This document shows, piece after piece, positions 22,004 to 34,604 of a stretch of DNA of 64,000 nt. Where the stretch lies: positions 3,658,001 through 3,722,000 of the forward strand of contig JAMYGW020000001.1 in assembly GCA_025617375.2 (NCBI GenBank), given 5' to 3'. The notes under the pieces were generated by a model that was not told the origin of the DNA, ran no database searches, and was given only the letters and a program-made list of their open reading frames with translations. The DNA comes from Acarospora socialis. Its lineage: Eukaryota > Ascomycota > Lecanoromycetes > Acarosporales > Acarosporaceae. Every line of letters starts with the position of its first letter. Position 1 is the stretch's first letter. Position numbers and translations under genes: made by a program.

Positions 22004-25000
22004 ATGGTATGGACTGTCAGAAGGCTCTTGTTTTGCTCCGGTAACTGATAGATTGGACCTTGCAGTCAACTTTCATAGCGCTCAACATTGAGCCGGACGA
22101 TGACATTGACGATGAGATAGACGATACTAAAGAGATTCAGGTGCATCTGAAGCTTGATCAACGCGCCAACATGGTTGCTAATGTAGTTGTAGATTGAGGA
22201 GGCGCTCAAGTTGTATCAGACAGCACTAAAGCTTCATTCGCAAGGCCCTCATTACTATGAGCAGGCGGGGCAGGCTTATCTGGTTCTTTTCAATTCGGAA
22301 ATCTTCAAGTACCCCGAGTCATTATCAGAAACGAAGCATCTCGAGCTCTATGGCCAGTTACCGGATCCCGAAGAGCTTGCTTACGAGGACGCTGTGCGTG
22401 ACTTGACTGCAGGTACAGCAACAGCGGATGGGACTCCCAGCACGTTGCCGCAAATCTTATACCTTGCCTACAAGAACTACGGACAGTTCAAGTTGGATTA
22501 CTTAAAGCATCAACTCGGAAACGTCGAGTCTCTTTCAAAGAAGGATCTCATAGACAAGGTAGCGGAGATACTGCTTCTTTTCGCAGAGGCATTGGAACGT
22601 GATGACACCGACGCAGAAACTTGGAGGCACACATCAAAGATTGGTGGCTTGCTCGGAAGCACACGAATTGCCCGCTTCTGTCTTGAAGCTGTTCTGGACG
22701 CAAACGAAAACGATATAGACGACGCAGTTGAGCGGTCGGGGCTCGAAGAAGCCTTCGCGGTGGAAGAACTGAAAGACTTGCTTGGCACACTTGCCGATGA
22801 ATTATCACAGGTTCAACCTCCTCTGTCCCTCTTACTGAAGCGGGCTTTACCGTCTTCTTTGAAGAGACACTCGAAGCTGTATCCTTTCCTTCACAAACAG
22901 GCACACTTACTGGGCTCTAATGATATCCCATATGGCAGTCATGAGATCCTGCCTACGAAGCATGTACTAAAGTCGACAGCACGAACATGGGCCGCCGTTG
23001 GGAAACTGATCCTTCGGTACCTTGTAACTGAACAGTATATCAGTAACGAATTGGGTCCTGGGGCTGGGTATGTTCTGGAGTTACCAGGAGATCAAGCACT
23101 GAACAAGGAGCGAACCCTCCTGGACGGTACTAAGTCCACCACACAGCCCGTGGTGAAGACCGAAGAAGACGCGCAGACAACCTCTGTGGAAGCAGTGTGT
23201 AATAGACAACGCGCCGGTGGCGGATACACGCGTAGGGACAGAACGGCTAGCCGTGGTGGCGAGCTGACTACTTCTTACGCTTGCGACCTCTCAAACTCTG
23301 ATGGGAATGCGCAGGAACCGCGACCAGTTGAGGAGTCCCAAAGGTCTTCCATTCCCCCAAATGAGAAAGGTCACAGCACACCTCAACATAGCGAGCAAAT
23401 CAACACAGGCGAGCTCGGTCAAGAAGGCGCCCAAATCTCTTGCACTAATCAGGCGAAATTAAGTCCTTCACTGAACACTCTGACTCTGCCGACACGAAAG
23501 CGGTCATCAGACTCGGCAGGAAACCAGGAGCCGGTAGACGGGGGACGTATTAGAAGCAAGCGTATCCGTGCGCGTGAATCAGTCGCAGATGGTGGGATCA
23601 ACGAAGAAGCCACCGGAACTGATCATGCTAAATATGTTAGTGACCAACTGGAGGCGGTTACGCGCGCGGACCACTGGATGTTCGAAGTTGTCAATGGTTT
23701 ACTCTCAAGACTGGGAGTTTCGAGTCTTGGGTCTTTGGACGAACTTAAAACATGTATTGGTGGAACGGATGAGGCAGAGCTCGTTGGTGATCTAAGGGAA
23801 GACGGGAACAAAAGACAACGTTGCACATCAATCCAGGACCTGCGGCAGATTCTTCAAACTTGGACTGATGAGAGAGGCAACATCGTACTCGCGGGTAATG
23901 GGGTTGGAGATGCGAGTAGCAACATTGGGAGAGCTAGGAACTCCGGGCTTACAGTTTTTCTGGAGCACTCAAAACGGCACGCACAGAGAGTTACCACTCG
24001 GCCGCTCCTGTCAGCAGATGTAGGATTGTCCAGGTTCCAGGATGAGTTAAATCGCAAGTGGCTGTGCATCAATGAAGTGGCGTTTTGTTGGATACGGAGT
24101 TTACTCGTCCCAAGAGCGACGTCAAGCCGTACGAATGGTGATGACGCACTATTCACCCACCAAAGTTATGGCTCGACATACACCGATTATATATGGCCCG
24201 AGCCTTTGAAGGAGGCCATTGTGCAGATCCTGGTTGGGCAGGATGATTACATATTCACGGCGATGGAGGGGGAAGCAGGTCAACTTGAACTTCAGATACT
24301 ACGTGCTCCTACGAAGGGGCATCCTTATCAATATGCGACTGACGACCACTTCATCGCGGAGATGGTTGAAACTATCTTCGAGCTCCACTTGGACGTTTAC
24401 GCCAGCATTACCAATCCGAGTAGCGAGGTCGACATGGCTACGCGAATCTTACAACGAGATCGACTGTCAAGATGGGCCAGGCTTGCCAGCAATCTACTCA
24501 ATCTATGTCCAGCTATAGGGGAAGTGCCTCTGGCAACAGAGACTTTGACCCTCAGGTATCTGTGGGCTGCCACTTTCTTCGCCAACATGTCGGAGGGCGT
24601 CTCTCGCGAACATGTTATGCTATGTCTGGCTGAACTAAAGCAGTTACTGGAGGCTGCTGGTAACCCTGTTCTGGAGCTTCAGAACAACGCTGTTATGCCA
24701 GAAGTCTCAGCTGCTGCGGCCGAGCGGGAAATGTCGAGACTGACGACCATGGACTTCTTCCTCGGTATTTTCAGTAACGACGATGGTAGCCCCGTGGCTG
24801 TCATTGAAAGCTTGGAGCCCATCCTCGATCCTACGATGACAATAGTTGAGATTAACTCGCAAGATGCACAGCTAGTTGAAGCTGAAGCTCCTGGCTACGA
24901 CAGAGACAGCGTGCAAGTTGACTCTGAAAAGGTTAATATGAGCGATACCCCGCAGAGTGATATGCGCAGGTACCCGACTCAGTCGACTGAAATGTCAACA

Positions 25001-28000
25001 TTTCTTCAGCGTGGTAGCGCTTCTCTGCGACTTTTCTTGTGGCGAAGACTGCGAGATGCGTATGAAGCAATCAATTATGCACCAAAAGTCTTCTCCTGCT
25101 GCTTACGGAGCATAGAAATAATTATGACGGATCTTAAGTCTGCTTCCTACCTTGACAGTGCTCCGGAGCACCGACAATCCACACTGTTGAAGTGGATACG
25201 CTGTCTCGATGACTTGACAGTTAAGGCACTGACGTTAGCGCTTAACGAACCAAGCGCTCTCAACTGCATGGACGTCGACCATATTCGAGTCTCCATGACT
25301 GCTCTTGCCGAGCTCTCGAGGTTGCTACATAGCTTCACAATGTATGAAGATTCCGTCCGTGTGGGCCAGATAAGGCCTTCTGTATCGTCTACGCACCCTT
25401 CAATGTCACTTTTCGCAAACAAACTACGAGAAATGCAAGTAAGGACCTGGACAGTACAGTATGTATTACTCAAGGATGCGATATCTCAAATCCAAGGTGT
25501 TTCTGTCGCAGCTCCAGATGAGTTGGTTGACTATTTGCGTGTGGTACACTATGTTCTTGGCATTCGTTCGTATTGCAAACTCTCCAACAAAGTCTTCCTC
25601 AAGTACATGAAGGCGGAGCTTCTCAGGTTGTCCACTGCGGAAACGTGGGATTCGGACTTCTCCCAAGTCATCTACGATCTCCATGGTATGAAGCTTTGTG
25701 CTGGCATTGGTGATTTGCAGGACCACGGATGCCCTGCAGATCCACTTGATGGTCGTACAGCAATACAGATAATGGATTTTGTAATGAAACAAGTCAACCG
25801 AATCAACATCAAAGACTTGTATAAGACGGATCTGAAGTCGATCATCGATAAGATGCAGCAGGTTATCGGTGCGCCTAAGCAGACGAACACTCTTACGCTC
25901 AACAGGCGAATTCTTATGGCATTCTTGAAGTCTCCGATCAATCCGATTGACCTATATCGATCCCTCCAGGGCGTTGGCGATTTGTCTACTGTGCCTGTGG
26001 GAAAGGAGAGCGCTGTTATCGCTGAAAAAGGGTGGTATTTTTTGCTTGGATCGATGGCCTTCCATAGGTTTTGCTCACAAAAACGTGTCGCTCCGGGGCC
26101 AACAGACGACTTAGACTTTGCCGACTATTTCTTTAAGCTCGACCTTGAATATAACATGGACAAGTGGGAGACATGGTTCAAACTAGCAGTGGTTTACGAT
26201 ACCCAGTTGGAGGAAGATGTCTTGTGGTCGGCTGAAAAAATGAACAATAACAACACTGACCTCACTGACCTGCAGCGAAGGGCGATCCACTGCTACGCAA
26301 TGGCTTTGGCCACCGCTATCAGATGTGCAGACGCCTCGAGTGAGACGGCAAGCAAGGTTTCTGACCTCTACACTAACTTCGGCATCCGGATCTATGCCTC
26401 CACACGAGGACCGTTTTCGATGGAGGCTTTCAACCTTCGTGATTTCACGAGATTTTTCAGCGCTCAGAACCAAGGAATGTACAAGAAAAGGCCCTTCAAG
26501 GCCTTGAAGCTCTGGCCTGCTTGGAATTTTGCCGCCATATTGTTCCAAAGGGCGATAATCGAGAAACCTGAAAGATGGGTGTCAGTAACATGTCCTCCCG
26601 CTACCATCCAATATCTAGACTGACTTCATCCTAGTAATCACTATATGCTTGCTAAATGTCTTTGGAAGATGTACAGTTGTGAGGACTCGATATGTCTATT
26701 CAGGGACCGTCCGGACTACCAGGAGATTCTCGAAGCTTGTGTGCAAGCGATCGAGACTTTGCCGGAGAGGAAAGATAACAGGCAAGAGCCAATTCTAGAG
26801 CCTCATTATAAGCTCGTCACGATTGTGCACAAGCTTGTGAAGAGGGGAACGCTTGAGGTATATTTGCAGCACTGGAACTAGAAGGCATACGCTGACTCGA
26901 AACAGCCCCTAGAAGCCTGCAACTTTCTTGTAGCAACACCTTACGCACGTAAAATACCGCCACCGGAGGATCTAGACAGCTGGGAAACGTATATCTTACA
27001 GGTTCTGAAAGCTTTGCGGACTGCGGATAAATCAAACTGGCATCATCGCATGGTCGCTAGGGTTTGTTTGATTGTCCCCATCTAAACAAAATCGGGCTTA
27101 CCGTGGATAGGCTGCGCATGTTATCTATGACGACTCCACCGACGATGCCGCGGCCATGGGCGCCAAGCATGAGTTCACGCAGCAAATCTTCACCAAGACA
27201 ATGACGCTTCAGGTGTGGAAACCAGAGCACGAAAGAGCAGGAAGGCATTTTGTCTATACTAGCCGATATGTCTCCTTTTTCGTTCGGCTCTTGGTTCAAC
27301 TTGGTGACCGTGCTAGTCTTGAAGCTCTGATAAAGCGCGTGAGGAAGAAAGCAGGGGAATATGTTGGTTTCGCCAAACTATGGCAGGACATTTGCCTGGC
27401 CTATCTCAAAGTACGGTTCTTGTCCTATGCGATCTTATAAGGCGATCATGCTCATGGATCAAAACAGCTTCTTCGTCGGCTTGGCCACATACCGCAAGGT
27501 CATGAGGATACAGTCTTCAAATCCATCAGCCATGAGGAGTTTCAGATTAACGCCAGTCGTCTGGAGACATGGTGTCATCTTCCTGATACATATTCGCCGA
27601 TAATCGATATCCTTCGTGATGTAGTTGAGCTCAAGAAGCTCAACACAAGCTTGATGAAACCGACTCTGATTGACGACCTTATATGCGATACCTACGCTAT
27701 GTTGTACGGGACGGTCGTACCAGATCTAGCCGCCAAAGCTAGCGGAGAAGAGAGTAGGGAGCGCATGAGAGTGGACCATCTGCTGATGAACACCGATGAC
27801 TCTGTGGCTACGCCCCCACCATCTACGACAATCACTCCTGATCTAGTTGCTGTAAAGCATCGCGCGAAAGGCGTTGGAAGGAAAGAACTCCTCCGCAAGG
27901 CGGATGTTGTCGTCACGAAACCATCCGCCACGCCTGAGGTTTTCAGGATTCCCAGCACGGCTGAGACCAAGATTTCTCAACAGGTACCACAAGGCGTGTC

Positions 28001-28271
28001 GATCATCAAAGAAGAGCAGGGAAAAGAAGATGCGCAAGGGAGTAGTGCGCCGGGAAGCGTTCACGACAGCGCCGATGATGAGAGCGAGCTCAGCGAGATC
28101 GAAGAGGAACCGCCTTTACCGGTTGTGAAGCCCATGTTTCCTAACCTCGTTAACAGCGGTGGGGCTACTGGTTCGGCAGCGACTATGAGCGAGAGGCCGG
28201 AGGGTGATTCGCCACATTCTCCGATGCAAGATGTCGAAAAAGTTGATGAACCGGGTACCCGGGACCAATAG
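22004..28271 (+). CDS. hir3: Histone transcription regulator 3 homologue (HIR complex)
   Basis: Hir3/Cabin1 is the TPR scaffold of the HIR complex, which deposits H3-H4 independently of replication and represses histone genes. Exons 22004-22006, 22066-22140, 22193-26580, 26635-26857, 26906-27061, 27111-27410, 27468-28271; 1982 residues, the expected size. The N-terminus reads MSTFIALNIEPDDDID, then an IEEALKLYQTALKLHSQGPHYYEQAGQ-type TPR start. A Ser/Thr/Glu-rich disordered insert lies near residues 300-480. The C-terminal conserved blocks NHYMLAKCLWKMY and NWHHRMVARAAHVIYDD are restored precisely by splicing. The start codon alone forms exon 1; upstream of exon 2 the frame meets a stop with no ATG, so the split start is needed. 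The last ~120 residues are acidic and low-complexity. Confidence 0.93.
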
Positions 28272-29113
28272 CAGAATATCACGGTCGGGAGAGAAGCCTA
28301 TTCGCCAACCTGGAAGAATAGCTTCAGCGGGGTACGTACCCCGCGAGACCGCGTTCCGCTGGAGTGGAAGGGGTATACGCCTCATCCCGAGCTGCTCTAT
28401 TGCGCTTGACGCGCATTGTATGAAGTGCGTCAACTACCTTACCCTCTCGAAATATTCACTCCTAACACCCTTCTAGTACTACCATGACAATTATACCGGG
28501 GTGTTCTGAGCTAGATCCAAGAGGCGCAACGGTAGATTATGAGATGTTCGTGGGCATTTGAGGATGTAGAACTCTTGGCGTATATTGGGTCCGAGCAGGA
28601 TTGTACCTGAAAGACGGGTGTACAAAGTTATGTCGAATCTTCCGACAAGGCTGGACACGGCGCAGTTGGAGGCAAAGGGCCGCTTCCTAGGGTTTCCATA
28701 TCAAGAAGTCAGACCGAGGAATGCGAGACTTGGTCTCGAGTACACGTGCATTATACACTAGAAGTGAAGGGCAATACGCCATATCAGAGCATCTTAACTC
28801 CAGCGCAGGCTGCTGTAGAGTCACAGAGCAAGGGCCCGGTACCTAGTCTTTCGTCGATAACGTTAGGTACTCGAGCACCTTCTTGGTGTTTGGAGTAACC
28901 ATAAAGAGGTAAGTTAGGCCGTCTTTGACTTTCGCTTGCGACGAATGGCGGCGGCGAGGCTACCTAGTATGTGCGGGGATGACCCCTGCTAGGGCTTGGT
29001 GGTATAACCTTCCATCTTTGACACGTTATTTACCGATTGCGGATGCATACTCGGTTTCTCACGTCTCTCATTTTCATACTTGCCCTTACATCTTCTGTGC
29101 GTATCGTGCCATC
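28272..29113. other. Intergenic, no gene seen
   Basis: 3' flank of hir3 and 5' flank of the P450. Contains TTAGGTACTCG-type steps near 28865. A longer open frame into the P450 begins at 28925, but the membrane anchor of the enzyme supports the ATG at 29114. Confidence 0.5.
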
Positions 29114-31005
29114 ATGACGCCCGCTTTCCCTTTTCGCATACTCCCTACCCAGCTCTGCAATCTGAACTGTACAAATACACAGCTGTTCGCTCTGTGTCTG
29201 TTCTTTGCTTTTCTCTTCGCTCTAAAACGACGCTGCATCAGTCCCATCCGTGACATTCCCGGTCCGTGTTTTGCAAGTTTCTCCGACCTTTGGAAGCTCT
29301 GGCACATTCCAACAGGCCATATTGAAGAGGCGACTATTGCTCTACATAAGAAGCACGGTATGCAATTGTATCCTTCCTGTTTAGGCCAAAGGACGTACCA
29401 TGCCTATCTCTCCCAACGGATCTGAGACCGACTGAACATGCTTTCTCGCCTGCAGGTGTTTTTGTTAGGGTGGCTCACAACGAGGTCAGCGTGAGCGATC
29501 CGGACGCGGTAGCCCAGGTGCTCTTGCCGAAACTGCGGAAAGTGAGTCTACCGGATGATGTTGCCTTGTTTCAGAGCACATCTCCTACTTCTTGCATCAT
29601 CTTAGGTCTGAAAAGACCCTTGGCTTATATATCTCCAGGGCAACTTTTATGCAGCGTTTGCTGTGCCGGATCATCATTATCAGAATCAAATGTCAGAGCG
29701 GGATCCCAAGGAGCATGTGAGGAAAGAAAGAAACGTTGCAGCTGGCTATGCCCTGTCGAATATTATCAAGTCCGAACCATTTGTGGATGCTACCATCGAG
29801 CTGCTTGTCAAAAATCTTGATCAGCTCTCGCGGGCTGGGGCAAAGGTCCTCCTTGATCGCTGGTTCACTTATTGTGCCTTTGATATCGTCGGAGAAGTTG
29901 CATTCTCACGCAGCTTTGGCTTTCTAAAGGAAGGCCGTGATGTCGGAAGAGCCATTGCTAATTCACGCAACTTGTTCCTCTATATCAGTCTCATCGGCCA
30001 TGCCTACTGGCTGCACAGCCTATTGATGGCTAATCCCATCATCAGCTGGCTTAACCTGCAGCCGACATCCCATATCCTTGACACCTGTCTAGCCGCTGTT
30101 GATTCTCGAAAGAAGAACGATAAAGTGAGAAGAGATATGATGGAGAGATGGCTTGAGGTGAGGCGGACGTATCCGGACCGAATGGAGGAAAAGGAAGTCC
30201 TTGCCGCGGCGATGGTCACCATCGGTGCTGGCTCTGAATCTATCAGCACGACGCTACAAGCAATCTTCTATTACCTCTTGCGAAACCCCATGCACCTGCT
30301 CCGTCTGAGAAACGCCCTGGATGATGCGCAGAGCCGTGGCGAACTCTCTCGAATTGTGTCTTATGCCGAGACTCAGAAACTTGCATTCCTCCAAGCTTGC
30401 GTAAGCCATAGTCGTACCTTCTATATCCTTGCCCAACTAACGCTCTCGCGCTTTGTAGATAAAGGAGGCCTACCGCTTCCACTCGGCCATATCGTTCAAC
30501 CTACCACGCGTGGCCGGAGAAGAAGGTATCACCGTAGCTGGACGGACGTTTCCGAAGGGCGTATGGTAGCCTTTCCTCCGACGAAACAAATTGTTCCTAA
30601 CGACTTCTAGACTGTGGTGAGCCTCAACCCCTGGGTCATCCACCGAGATAAGAGCATATTCGGTGACGACGCCGAAGTCTTCAACCCTGAACGATGGCTG
30701 GACCCCGAAAGGGCACGAGTAATGGAAAAACATCTTATACACGTACGCCCTACCTCCCTTCATTCTTTTCTCGGTTTAACGAAGCTGTATACATACAGTG
30801 GGGCGCCGGGTACAACATGTGCCCAGGCCGCCATCTCGCGCACTTGGAGATTTCGAAGATCGCCGCCACTCTTCTCCGTGACTTCGACGTCGCCCTGGTG
30901 GACCCGACGCAGGATTGGACGTGGAGGTCCTGGTTCCTCCCTTTGCCTGGAAACTGGCCTTGCTACTTGACGCGACGCAATCTTGATAAGGCTGTGGATT
31001 CATAG
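29114..31005 (+). CDS. Cytochrome P450, pisatin-demethylase-like
   Basis: ER-anchored haem monooxygenase. Exons 29114-29357, 29456-29541, 29639-30400, 30459-30560, 30611-30742, 30799-31005; 510 residues, full length. An N-terminal anchor (about residues 20-38) is followed by the IRDIPGPCFASFSDLWKLW hinge region. The I-helix oxygen-binding stretch is AAMVTIGAGSESIST (G-A-G-S-E-S in place of the usual A-G-x-D/E-T-T). The K-helix IKEAYRFH gives the E-x-x-R. The FNPERW motif is intact, and the haem loop WGAGYNMCPGRHLAHLE has Cys450. The N in place of the usual Arg before Met-Cys occurs in this P450 group. All five introns keep frame. Substrate unknown; no biosynthetic cluster partners lie beside it. 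Confidence 0.9.
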
Positions 31006-31607
31006 AACATCAAGCTGATAAAACTCATTCTCCGCCCGTTTTCTAAAAGCTTTGACTGCAAGTCTGGTACGGTTTTGTTGTACCAAACGCCCAATTGACG
31101 AAGCATGCATGACATCACTATGATAACGATTGAAAGACGATTTATACGGTCGAACTTCTCAAGACCGCGTCTAGTGAATAGGGTACCGACTCTGGGTGTA
31201 GGTGCGGAGTTAATGATACCTTGGCTTCTAGTTGCTATACATGGCCAATTCACCCCCAAGAGCAATACCATAAGTCATGATAAGGGAAGGCATCGTACGA
31301 GAGGTCGAATACTTGCATCCTTGGAGCACGTAGGTCATCCATGGGATGAATACTAGTCCATGGCCCTGGACACAATCCACCGTCATCTTATAGCGGGAAT
31401 CTCTGGAATACAGATGCTTTTCACATTATTCTCGTTATCAACACGTCACCTTCCCCGCCGCCTTCACGCCGAGTTGGATAGGGTATCTACGCAGGAGATA
31501 GATTCCCACTCGTTCCAACAACGCCAAGCTACACTCGCTCATACTAATTACCGTACGCGAGCGCACTCGCCAGACGGTCGGAAATTGCTCTCTATGAAGA
31601 TTGTTGT
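31006..31607. other. Convergent 3' spacer
   Basis: Lies between the 3' ends of the P450 and the kinesin gene. No gene or repeat recognised. Confidence 0.5.
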
Positions 31608-34271
31608 TCAAGGACTCGATCCCTCAAGTCCTAAATCCCATTTCCTCGTGGTCAACTTTCTCTGCTTCGGCCTCGGCGTCTTCGCCACCGGCTTCTCCTC
31701 CAAACTCATCCCGTCCAGCTTGAGGAGGGTGTTCTCGACGTCGCTGTTTTCGAGCGATAATGCTGAGGCATTGAAAGTCTTTGTCTTCGTCCGTGTTTTC
31801 TTAGTCGGTGAGCGAGTCTGTAGCTCTCGCTCGAGAGCGATGACTTTTCGCCGTAAGGCGGCGTTTTCGTCCTCGAGGTCTCGCTCGCGCTCTGAGGCGG
31901 TGGGGGAGGGGTCTTCGTGGACTTGGTTGCTGTTAGTGGTTGTGTTAGAATCATGAGAGTCGGGGAAGCTCTTACTCTGGATGCCACCTGTCAAGACGCC
32001 AAGTTTGTGGTCGAGGTGCTCGTCGTTGTGTTCAGCCTGCCAGAGTGGATAAGCATTGAAACACTGCCACTCATGTTGTTGAAAAAACTTTACCTCTTCA
32101 AGCCAAGCGCTTTTCCACCGTCGCTGTTCTTGCTCCAAGCGCATCTCCATTTCGTCCCAGCATTCCGCTCGGACATCCTCTTCCACCACCTCCGCCTTCT
32201 CCTCTGCTGCCTTCCATGCTATCTCGGCCTCTCTTCTCCGGTTCTCTTCTTCCAGCAATCTGAGGTTCAGAACGTCGACCTCATCGGTCAATCTTACTAT
32301 CTCCATGACTGCAAACTTCAGATCCTCGTCTGTCACTTGATTGGGTGAAGCACGGCCGCTAGGCCCATCGCGCTTACCGGCTGCGGTTGTGCCGGAGAAG
32401 ATGGTGCTGGTGACGGATGGGATGCGCGGCACGGTGACCTCTCGTGCCAGTGCGGAGTAGCGGAGGATCTGAGAGGTGGCGTTGAAGTCTCCCAGGGGGT
32501 CGGCGGTGACTATCATGATTGCTTGTTGAGGGTTGCGGTGATGTGACGAATGGGTGTTGTGGTTTGAGGGGAAAGAGTTGGAGAAGAGCAGTTCGGTCAA
32601 TTTGCATTGGCGGAAGGGTACCACCGACGGCTAGATCGTAGCTGTCAGTACAGCGCCGGATGGCTGGCACAGAGTAGTCAGGCATACCTTGGTGCCATCG
32701 TGCCCATCACTCTGCATTTGCAAGCACTGGCCCAGGTACATGAGGCTCTCATTTATTTTGCCCGCCTCCGCCAACGTTGCGCCTGCAGTCTTGGCATTTC
32801 GCGCTCGCTCCGAGCCTGTACAGCACTATCAGAGATGGCTTGAGACACTTGGCACACTACTCACCAGCTAGGTCCACGATAGTCATCTGACTGCTACTCC
32901 AGTGGCTGTCTGCCACTGCCTTCCTCTTCTTAACCTCGAAGCAGAAGAACCCATGACTTCTCGAGCTCACGCTATTACTGCCGGTACCAGCCACCCGTCT
33001 CTCCATCAGCCCCGTCTCCAGCACCATCAACGCCTCCTCGTAGCTCCCACATACGATCTTGCGCAAGCCAGCCACGACTTTACGATCTGCCGACGCTTCG
33101 GTAGACTTGAAAAGGAGAGCACGGCGACGAAGGTCTTTCGGGTTACGTGTATTGGACAGCAAGTCGAATATGCGGTCATTGTAGACTTCATACATGGAGA
33201 CGAGAATGGCGAAATCCGCGTCTGAATCTACGCCGACCGAAATGTCGCCGACGTCGGGTAGCTGGGGTAGAGCCGAGGGCCGTTGCGGCAGATGTTTTCT
33301 CGGTACGCTCGGCGTGTATCCGTTGTCCTTTACATTGCCAAATCTCAGCTTAGCAACACTCCTTGTGATACGCGGGGTATTCCAAAAGGGGAGCAGGGAG
33401 GGAAATGTGAGAGGGTCTTTCCCTGGGGAACCAATCCCTGTACTGGGCCTGAGTGATGGGTTTACTGGTCTATCGCTTGGCACATTCTCTTCTCGGGGAG
33501 AGAGAACGCCGCCGAGACCTAGTATTGACCATTGACCTCGCAACCCACGCGATATGGGATGTGTGGGCTCTGTGGGAACCAAATTGGGGGCTCTGCCTAC
33601 CGTCATGGGTGTCGGAGCTCTCGACGCAACGCGTTCTGCAATCCCATCGCCATACACTCCCTCCAGGAAAGTCGACGCGGAAAGTATCTGGGCTTCCGAT
33701 GCGTCGGCCGCGGCCAGTGTGGAGACGAGCGTCGAGGTCGCAGATGGGTGCAGCGTCCTAGAACCAAGGGAGCGGAACAGAACTTCGAGTGCCATCTGCG
33801 TAAGACCACGCTGCGACTTCGATCCCAGGATAGTATGACTCTACGGCTTCATCAGCATATATCGCCGCATGCCCTATTTTTGTTGCTCGGACAAACCTTC
33901 CCAGACCCCGTCACTCCCAACGTAGCTAACAACCCATCTCTCCCTTCTCCCAGCACGCCTTCGATAAGTGGCACCACTCCCGCTCCTCGGAAAAGGTCGA
34001 GCTGCGTCGCATCCTCTTCGAACACCTTTGTGAATGCAAACTTCTCCACGGCGCGCTTGCGCGAGTCCGAGGGCGGGTTGAGCGTGATGTGCGTGGGCAT
34101 GCCATGGCTTTTGTCGCGCGGGGGCTCTTCGACGGTCAGGTATCGCTCGGGTGGTGTGAGAAGTGGGTAGAGGGATTGCGGCGTGACTTGGACCAGGGAG
34201 GATGGTGGGGGGCGCAGGCGGAGATAGACTTGGAAGAGTTGGGTTGCGGAGGGTTTCGGTGGTGGATCCAT
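31608..34271 (-). CDS. Kinesin motor protein (kinesin-6-like, with large motor insertion)
   Basis: Microtubule motor. Exons in transcript order 33897-34271, 32865-33840, 32688-32815, 31608-32630; 833 residues. The N-terminal motor has the RLRPPP strand, P-loop GVTGSGKSHT (about 119-128, rebuilt across intron 1), switch I NSVSSRSH, switch II DLAGSE (rebuilt across intron 2) and the VPFRQCKLTELL block. About 190 Pro/Ser-rich residues are inserted between helix alpha-2 and the ILVSMYEVYNDRIFDLL strand, far longer than in most kinesins; kinesin-6 members carry large motor insertions, hence the tentative class. After the motor come a heptad coiled coil (LTDEVDVLNLRLLEEENRRR region), and a second coil ahead of a basic Lys/Arg-rich tail. 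Role in the spindle or cytokinesis would follow from the class but is inference. Confidence 0.88.
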
Positions 34272-34604
34272 ATCTTTAATTGTGTTCTCTGGAAGCGAAG
34301 AAATGCTGTCTTGCCACGCTTTGTATGTTGTTTGTAGATGTAACTTCCACTTGTCGGTTTTGCATCAGTCAATTCAAAGGGTTTCGAGATGTTTACACGG
34401 CACGATCCGGTTGCTATGGCGAGCACGGACCACTTGTTAGGCGCTCACATGTCAATCCTAAATATAACTAATCCTTTTACCCTACAACTAAATAAGAACA
34501 TTCGATTTCATTCACCGTGCCTGTTTCAAATCCTCCAACATGTTCGGTCATGTTTTTCATTCCACTGACAACCTCTTGCAGAACTGCACCTTCACTCATC
34601 AAAG
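34272..34604. promoter_or_regulatory. Divergent promoter, kinesin and BTB protein 2
   Basis: 333 bp, AT-leaning, no distinctive motif recognised. Confidence 0.4.

Noticed and set aside
28925-29113. Upstream extension of the first P450
   Set aside because: The added residues lack conserved features, and the membrane anchor expected at the N-terminus follows the ATG at 29114.
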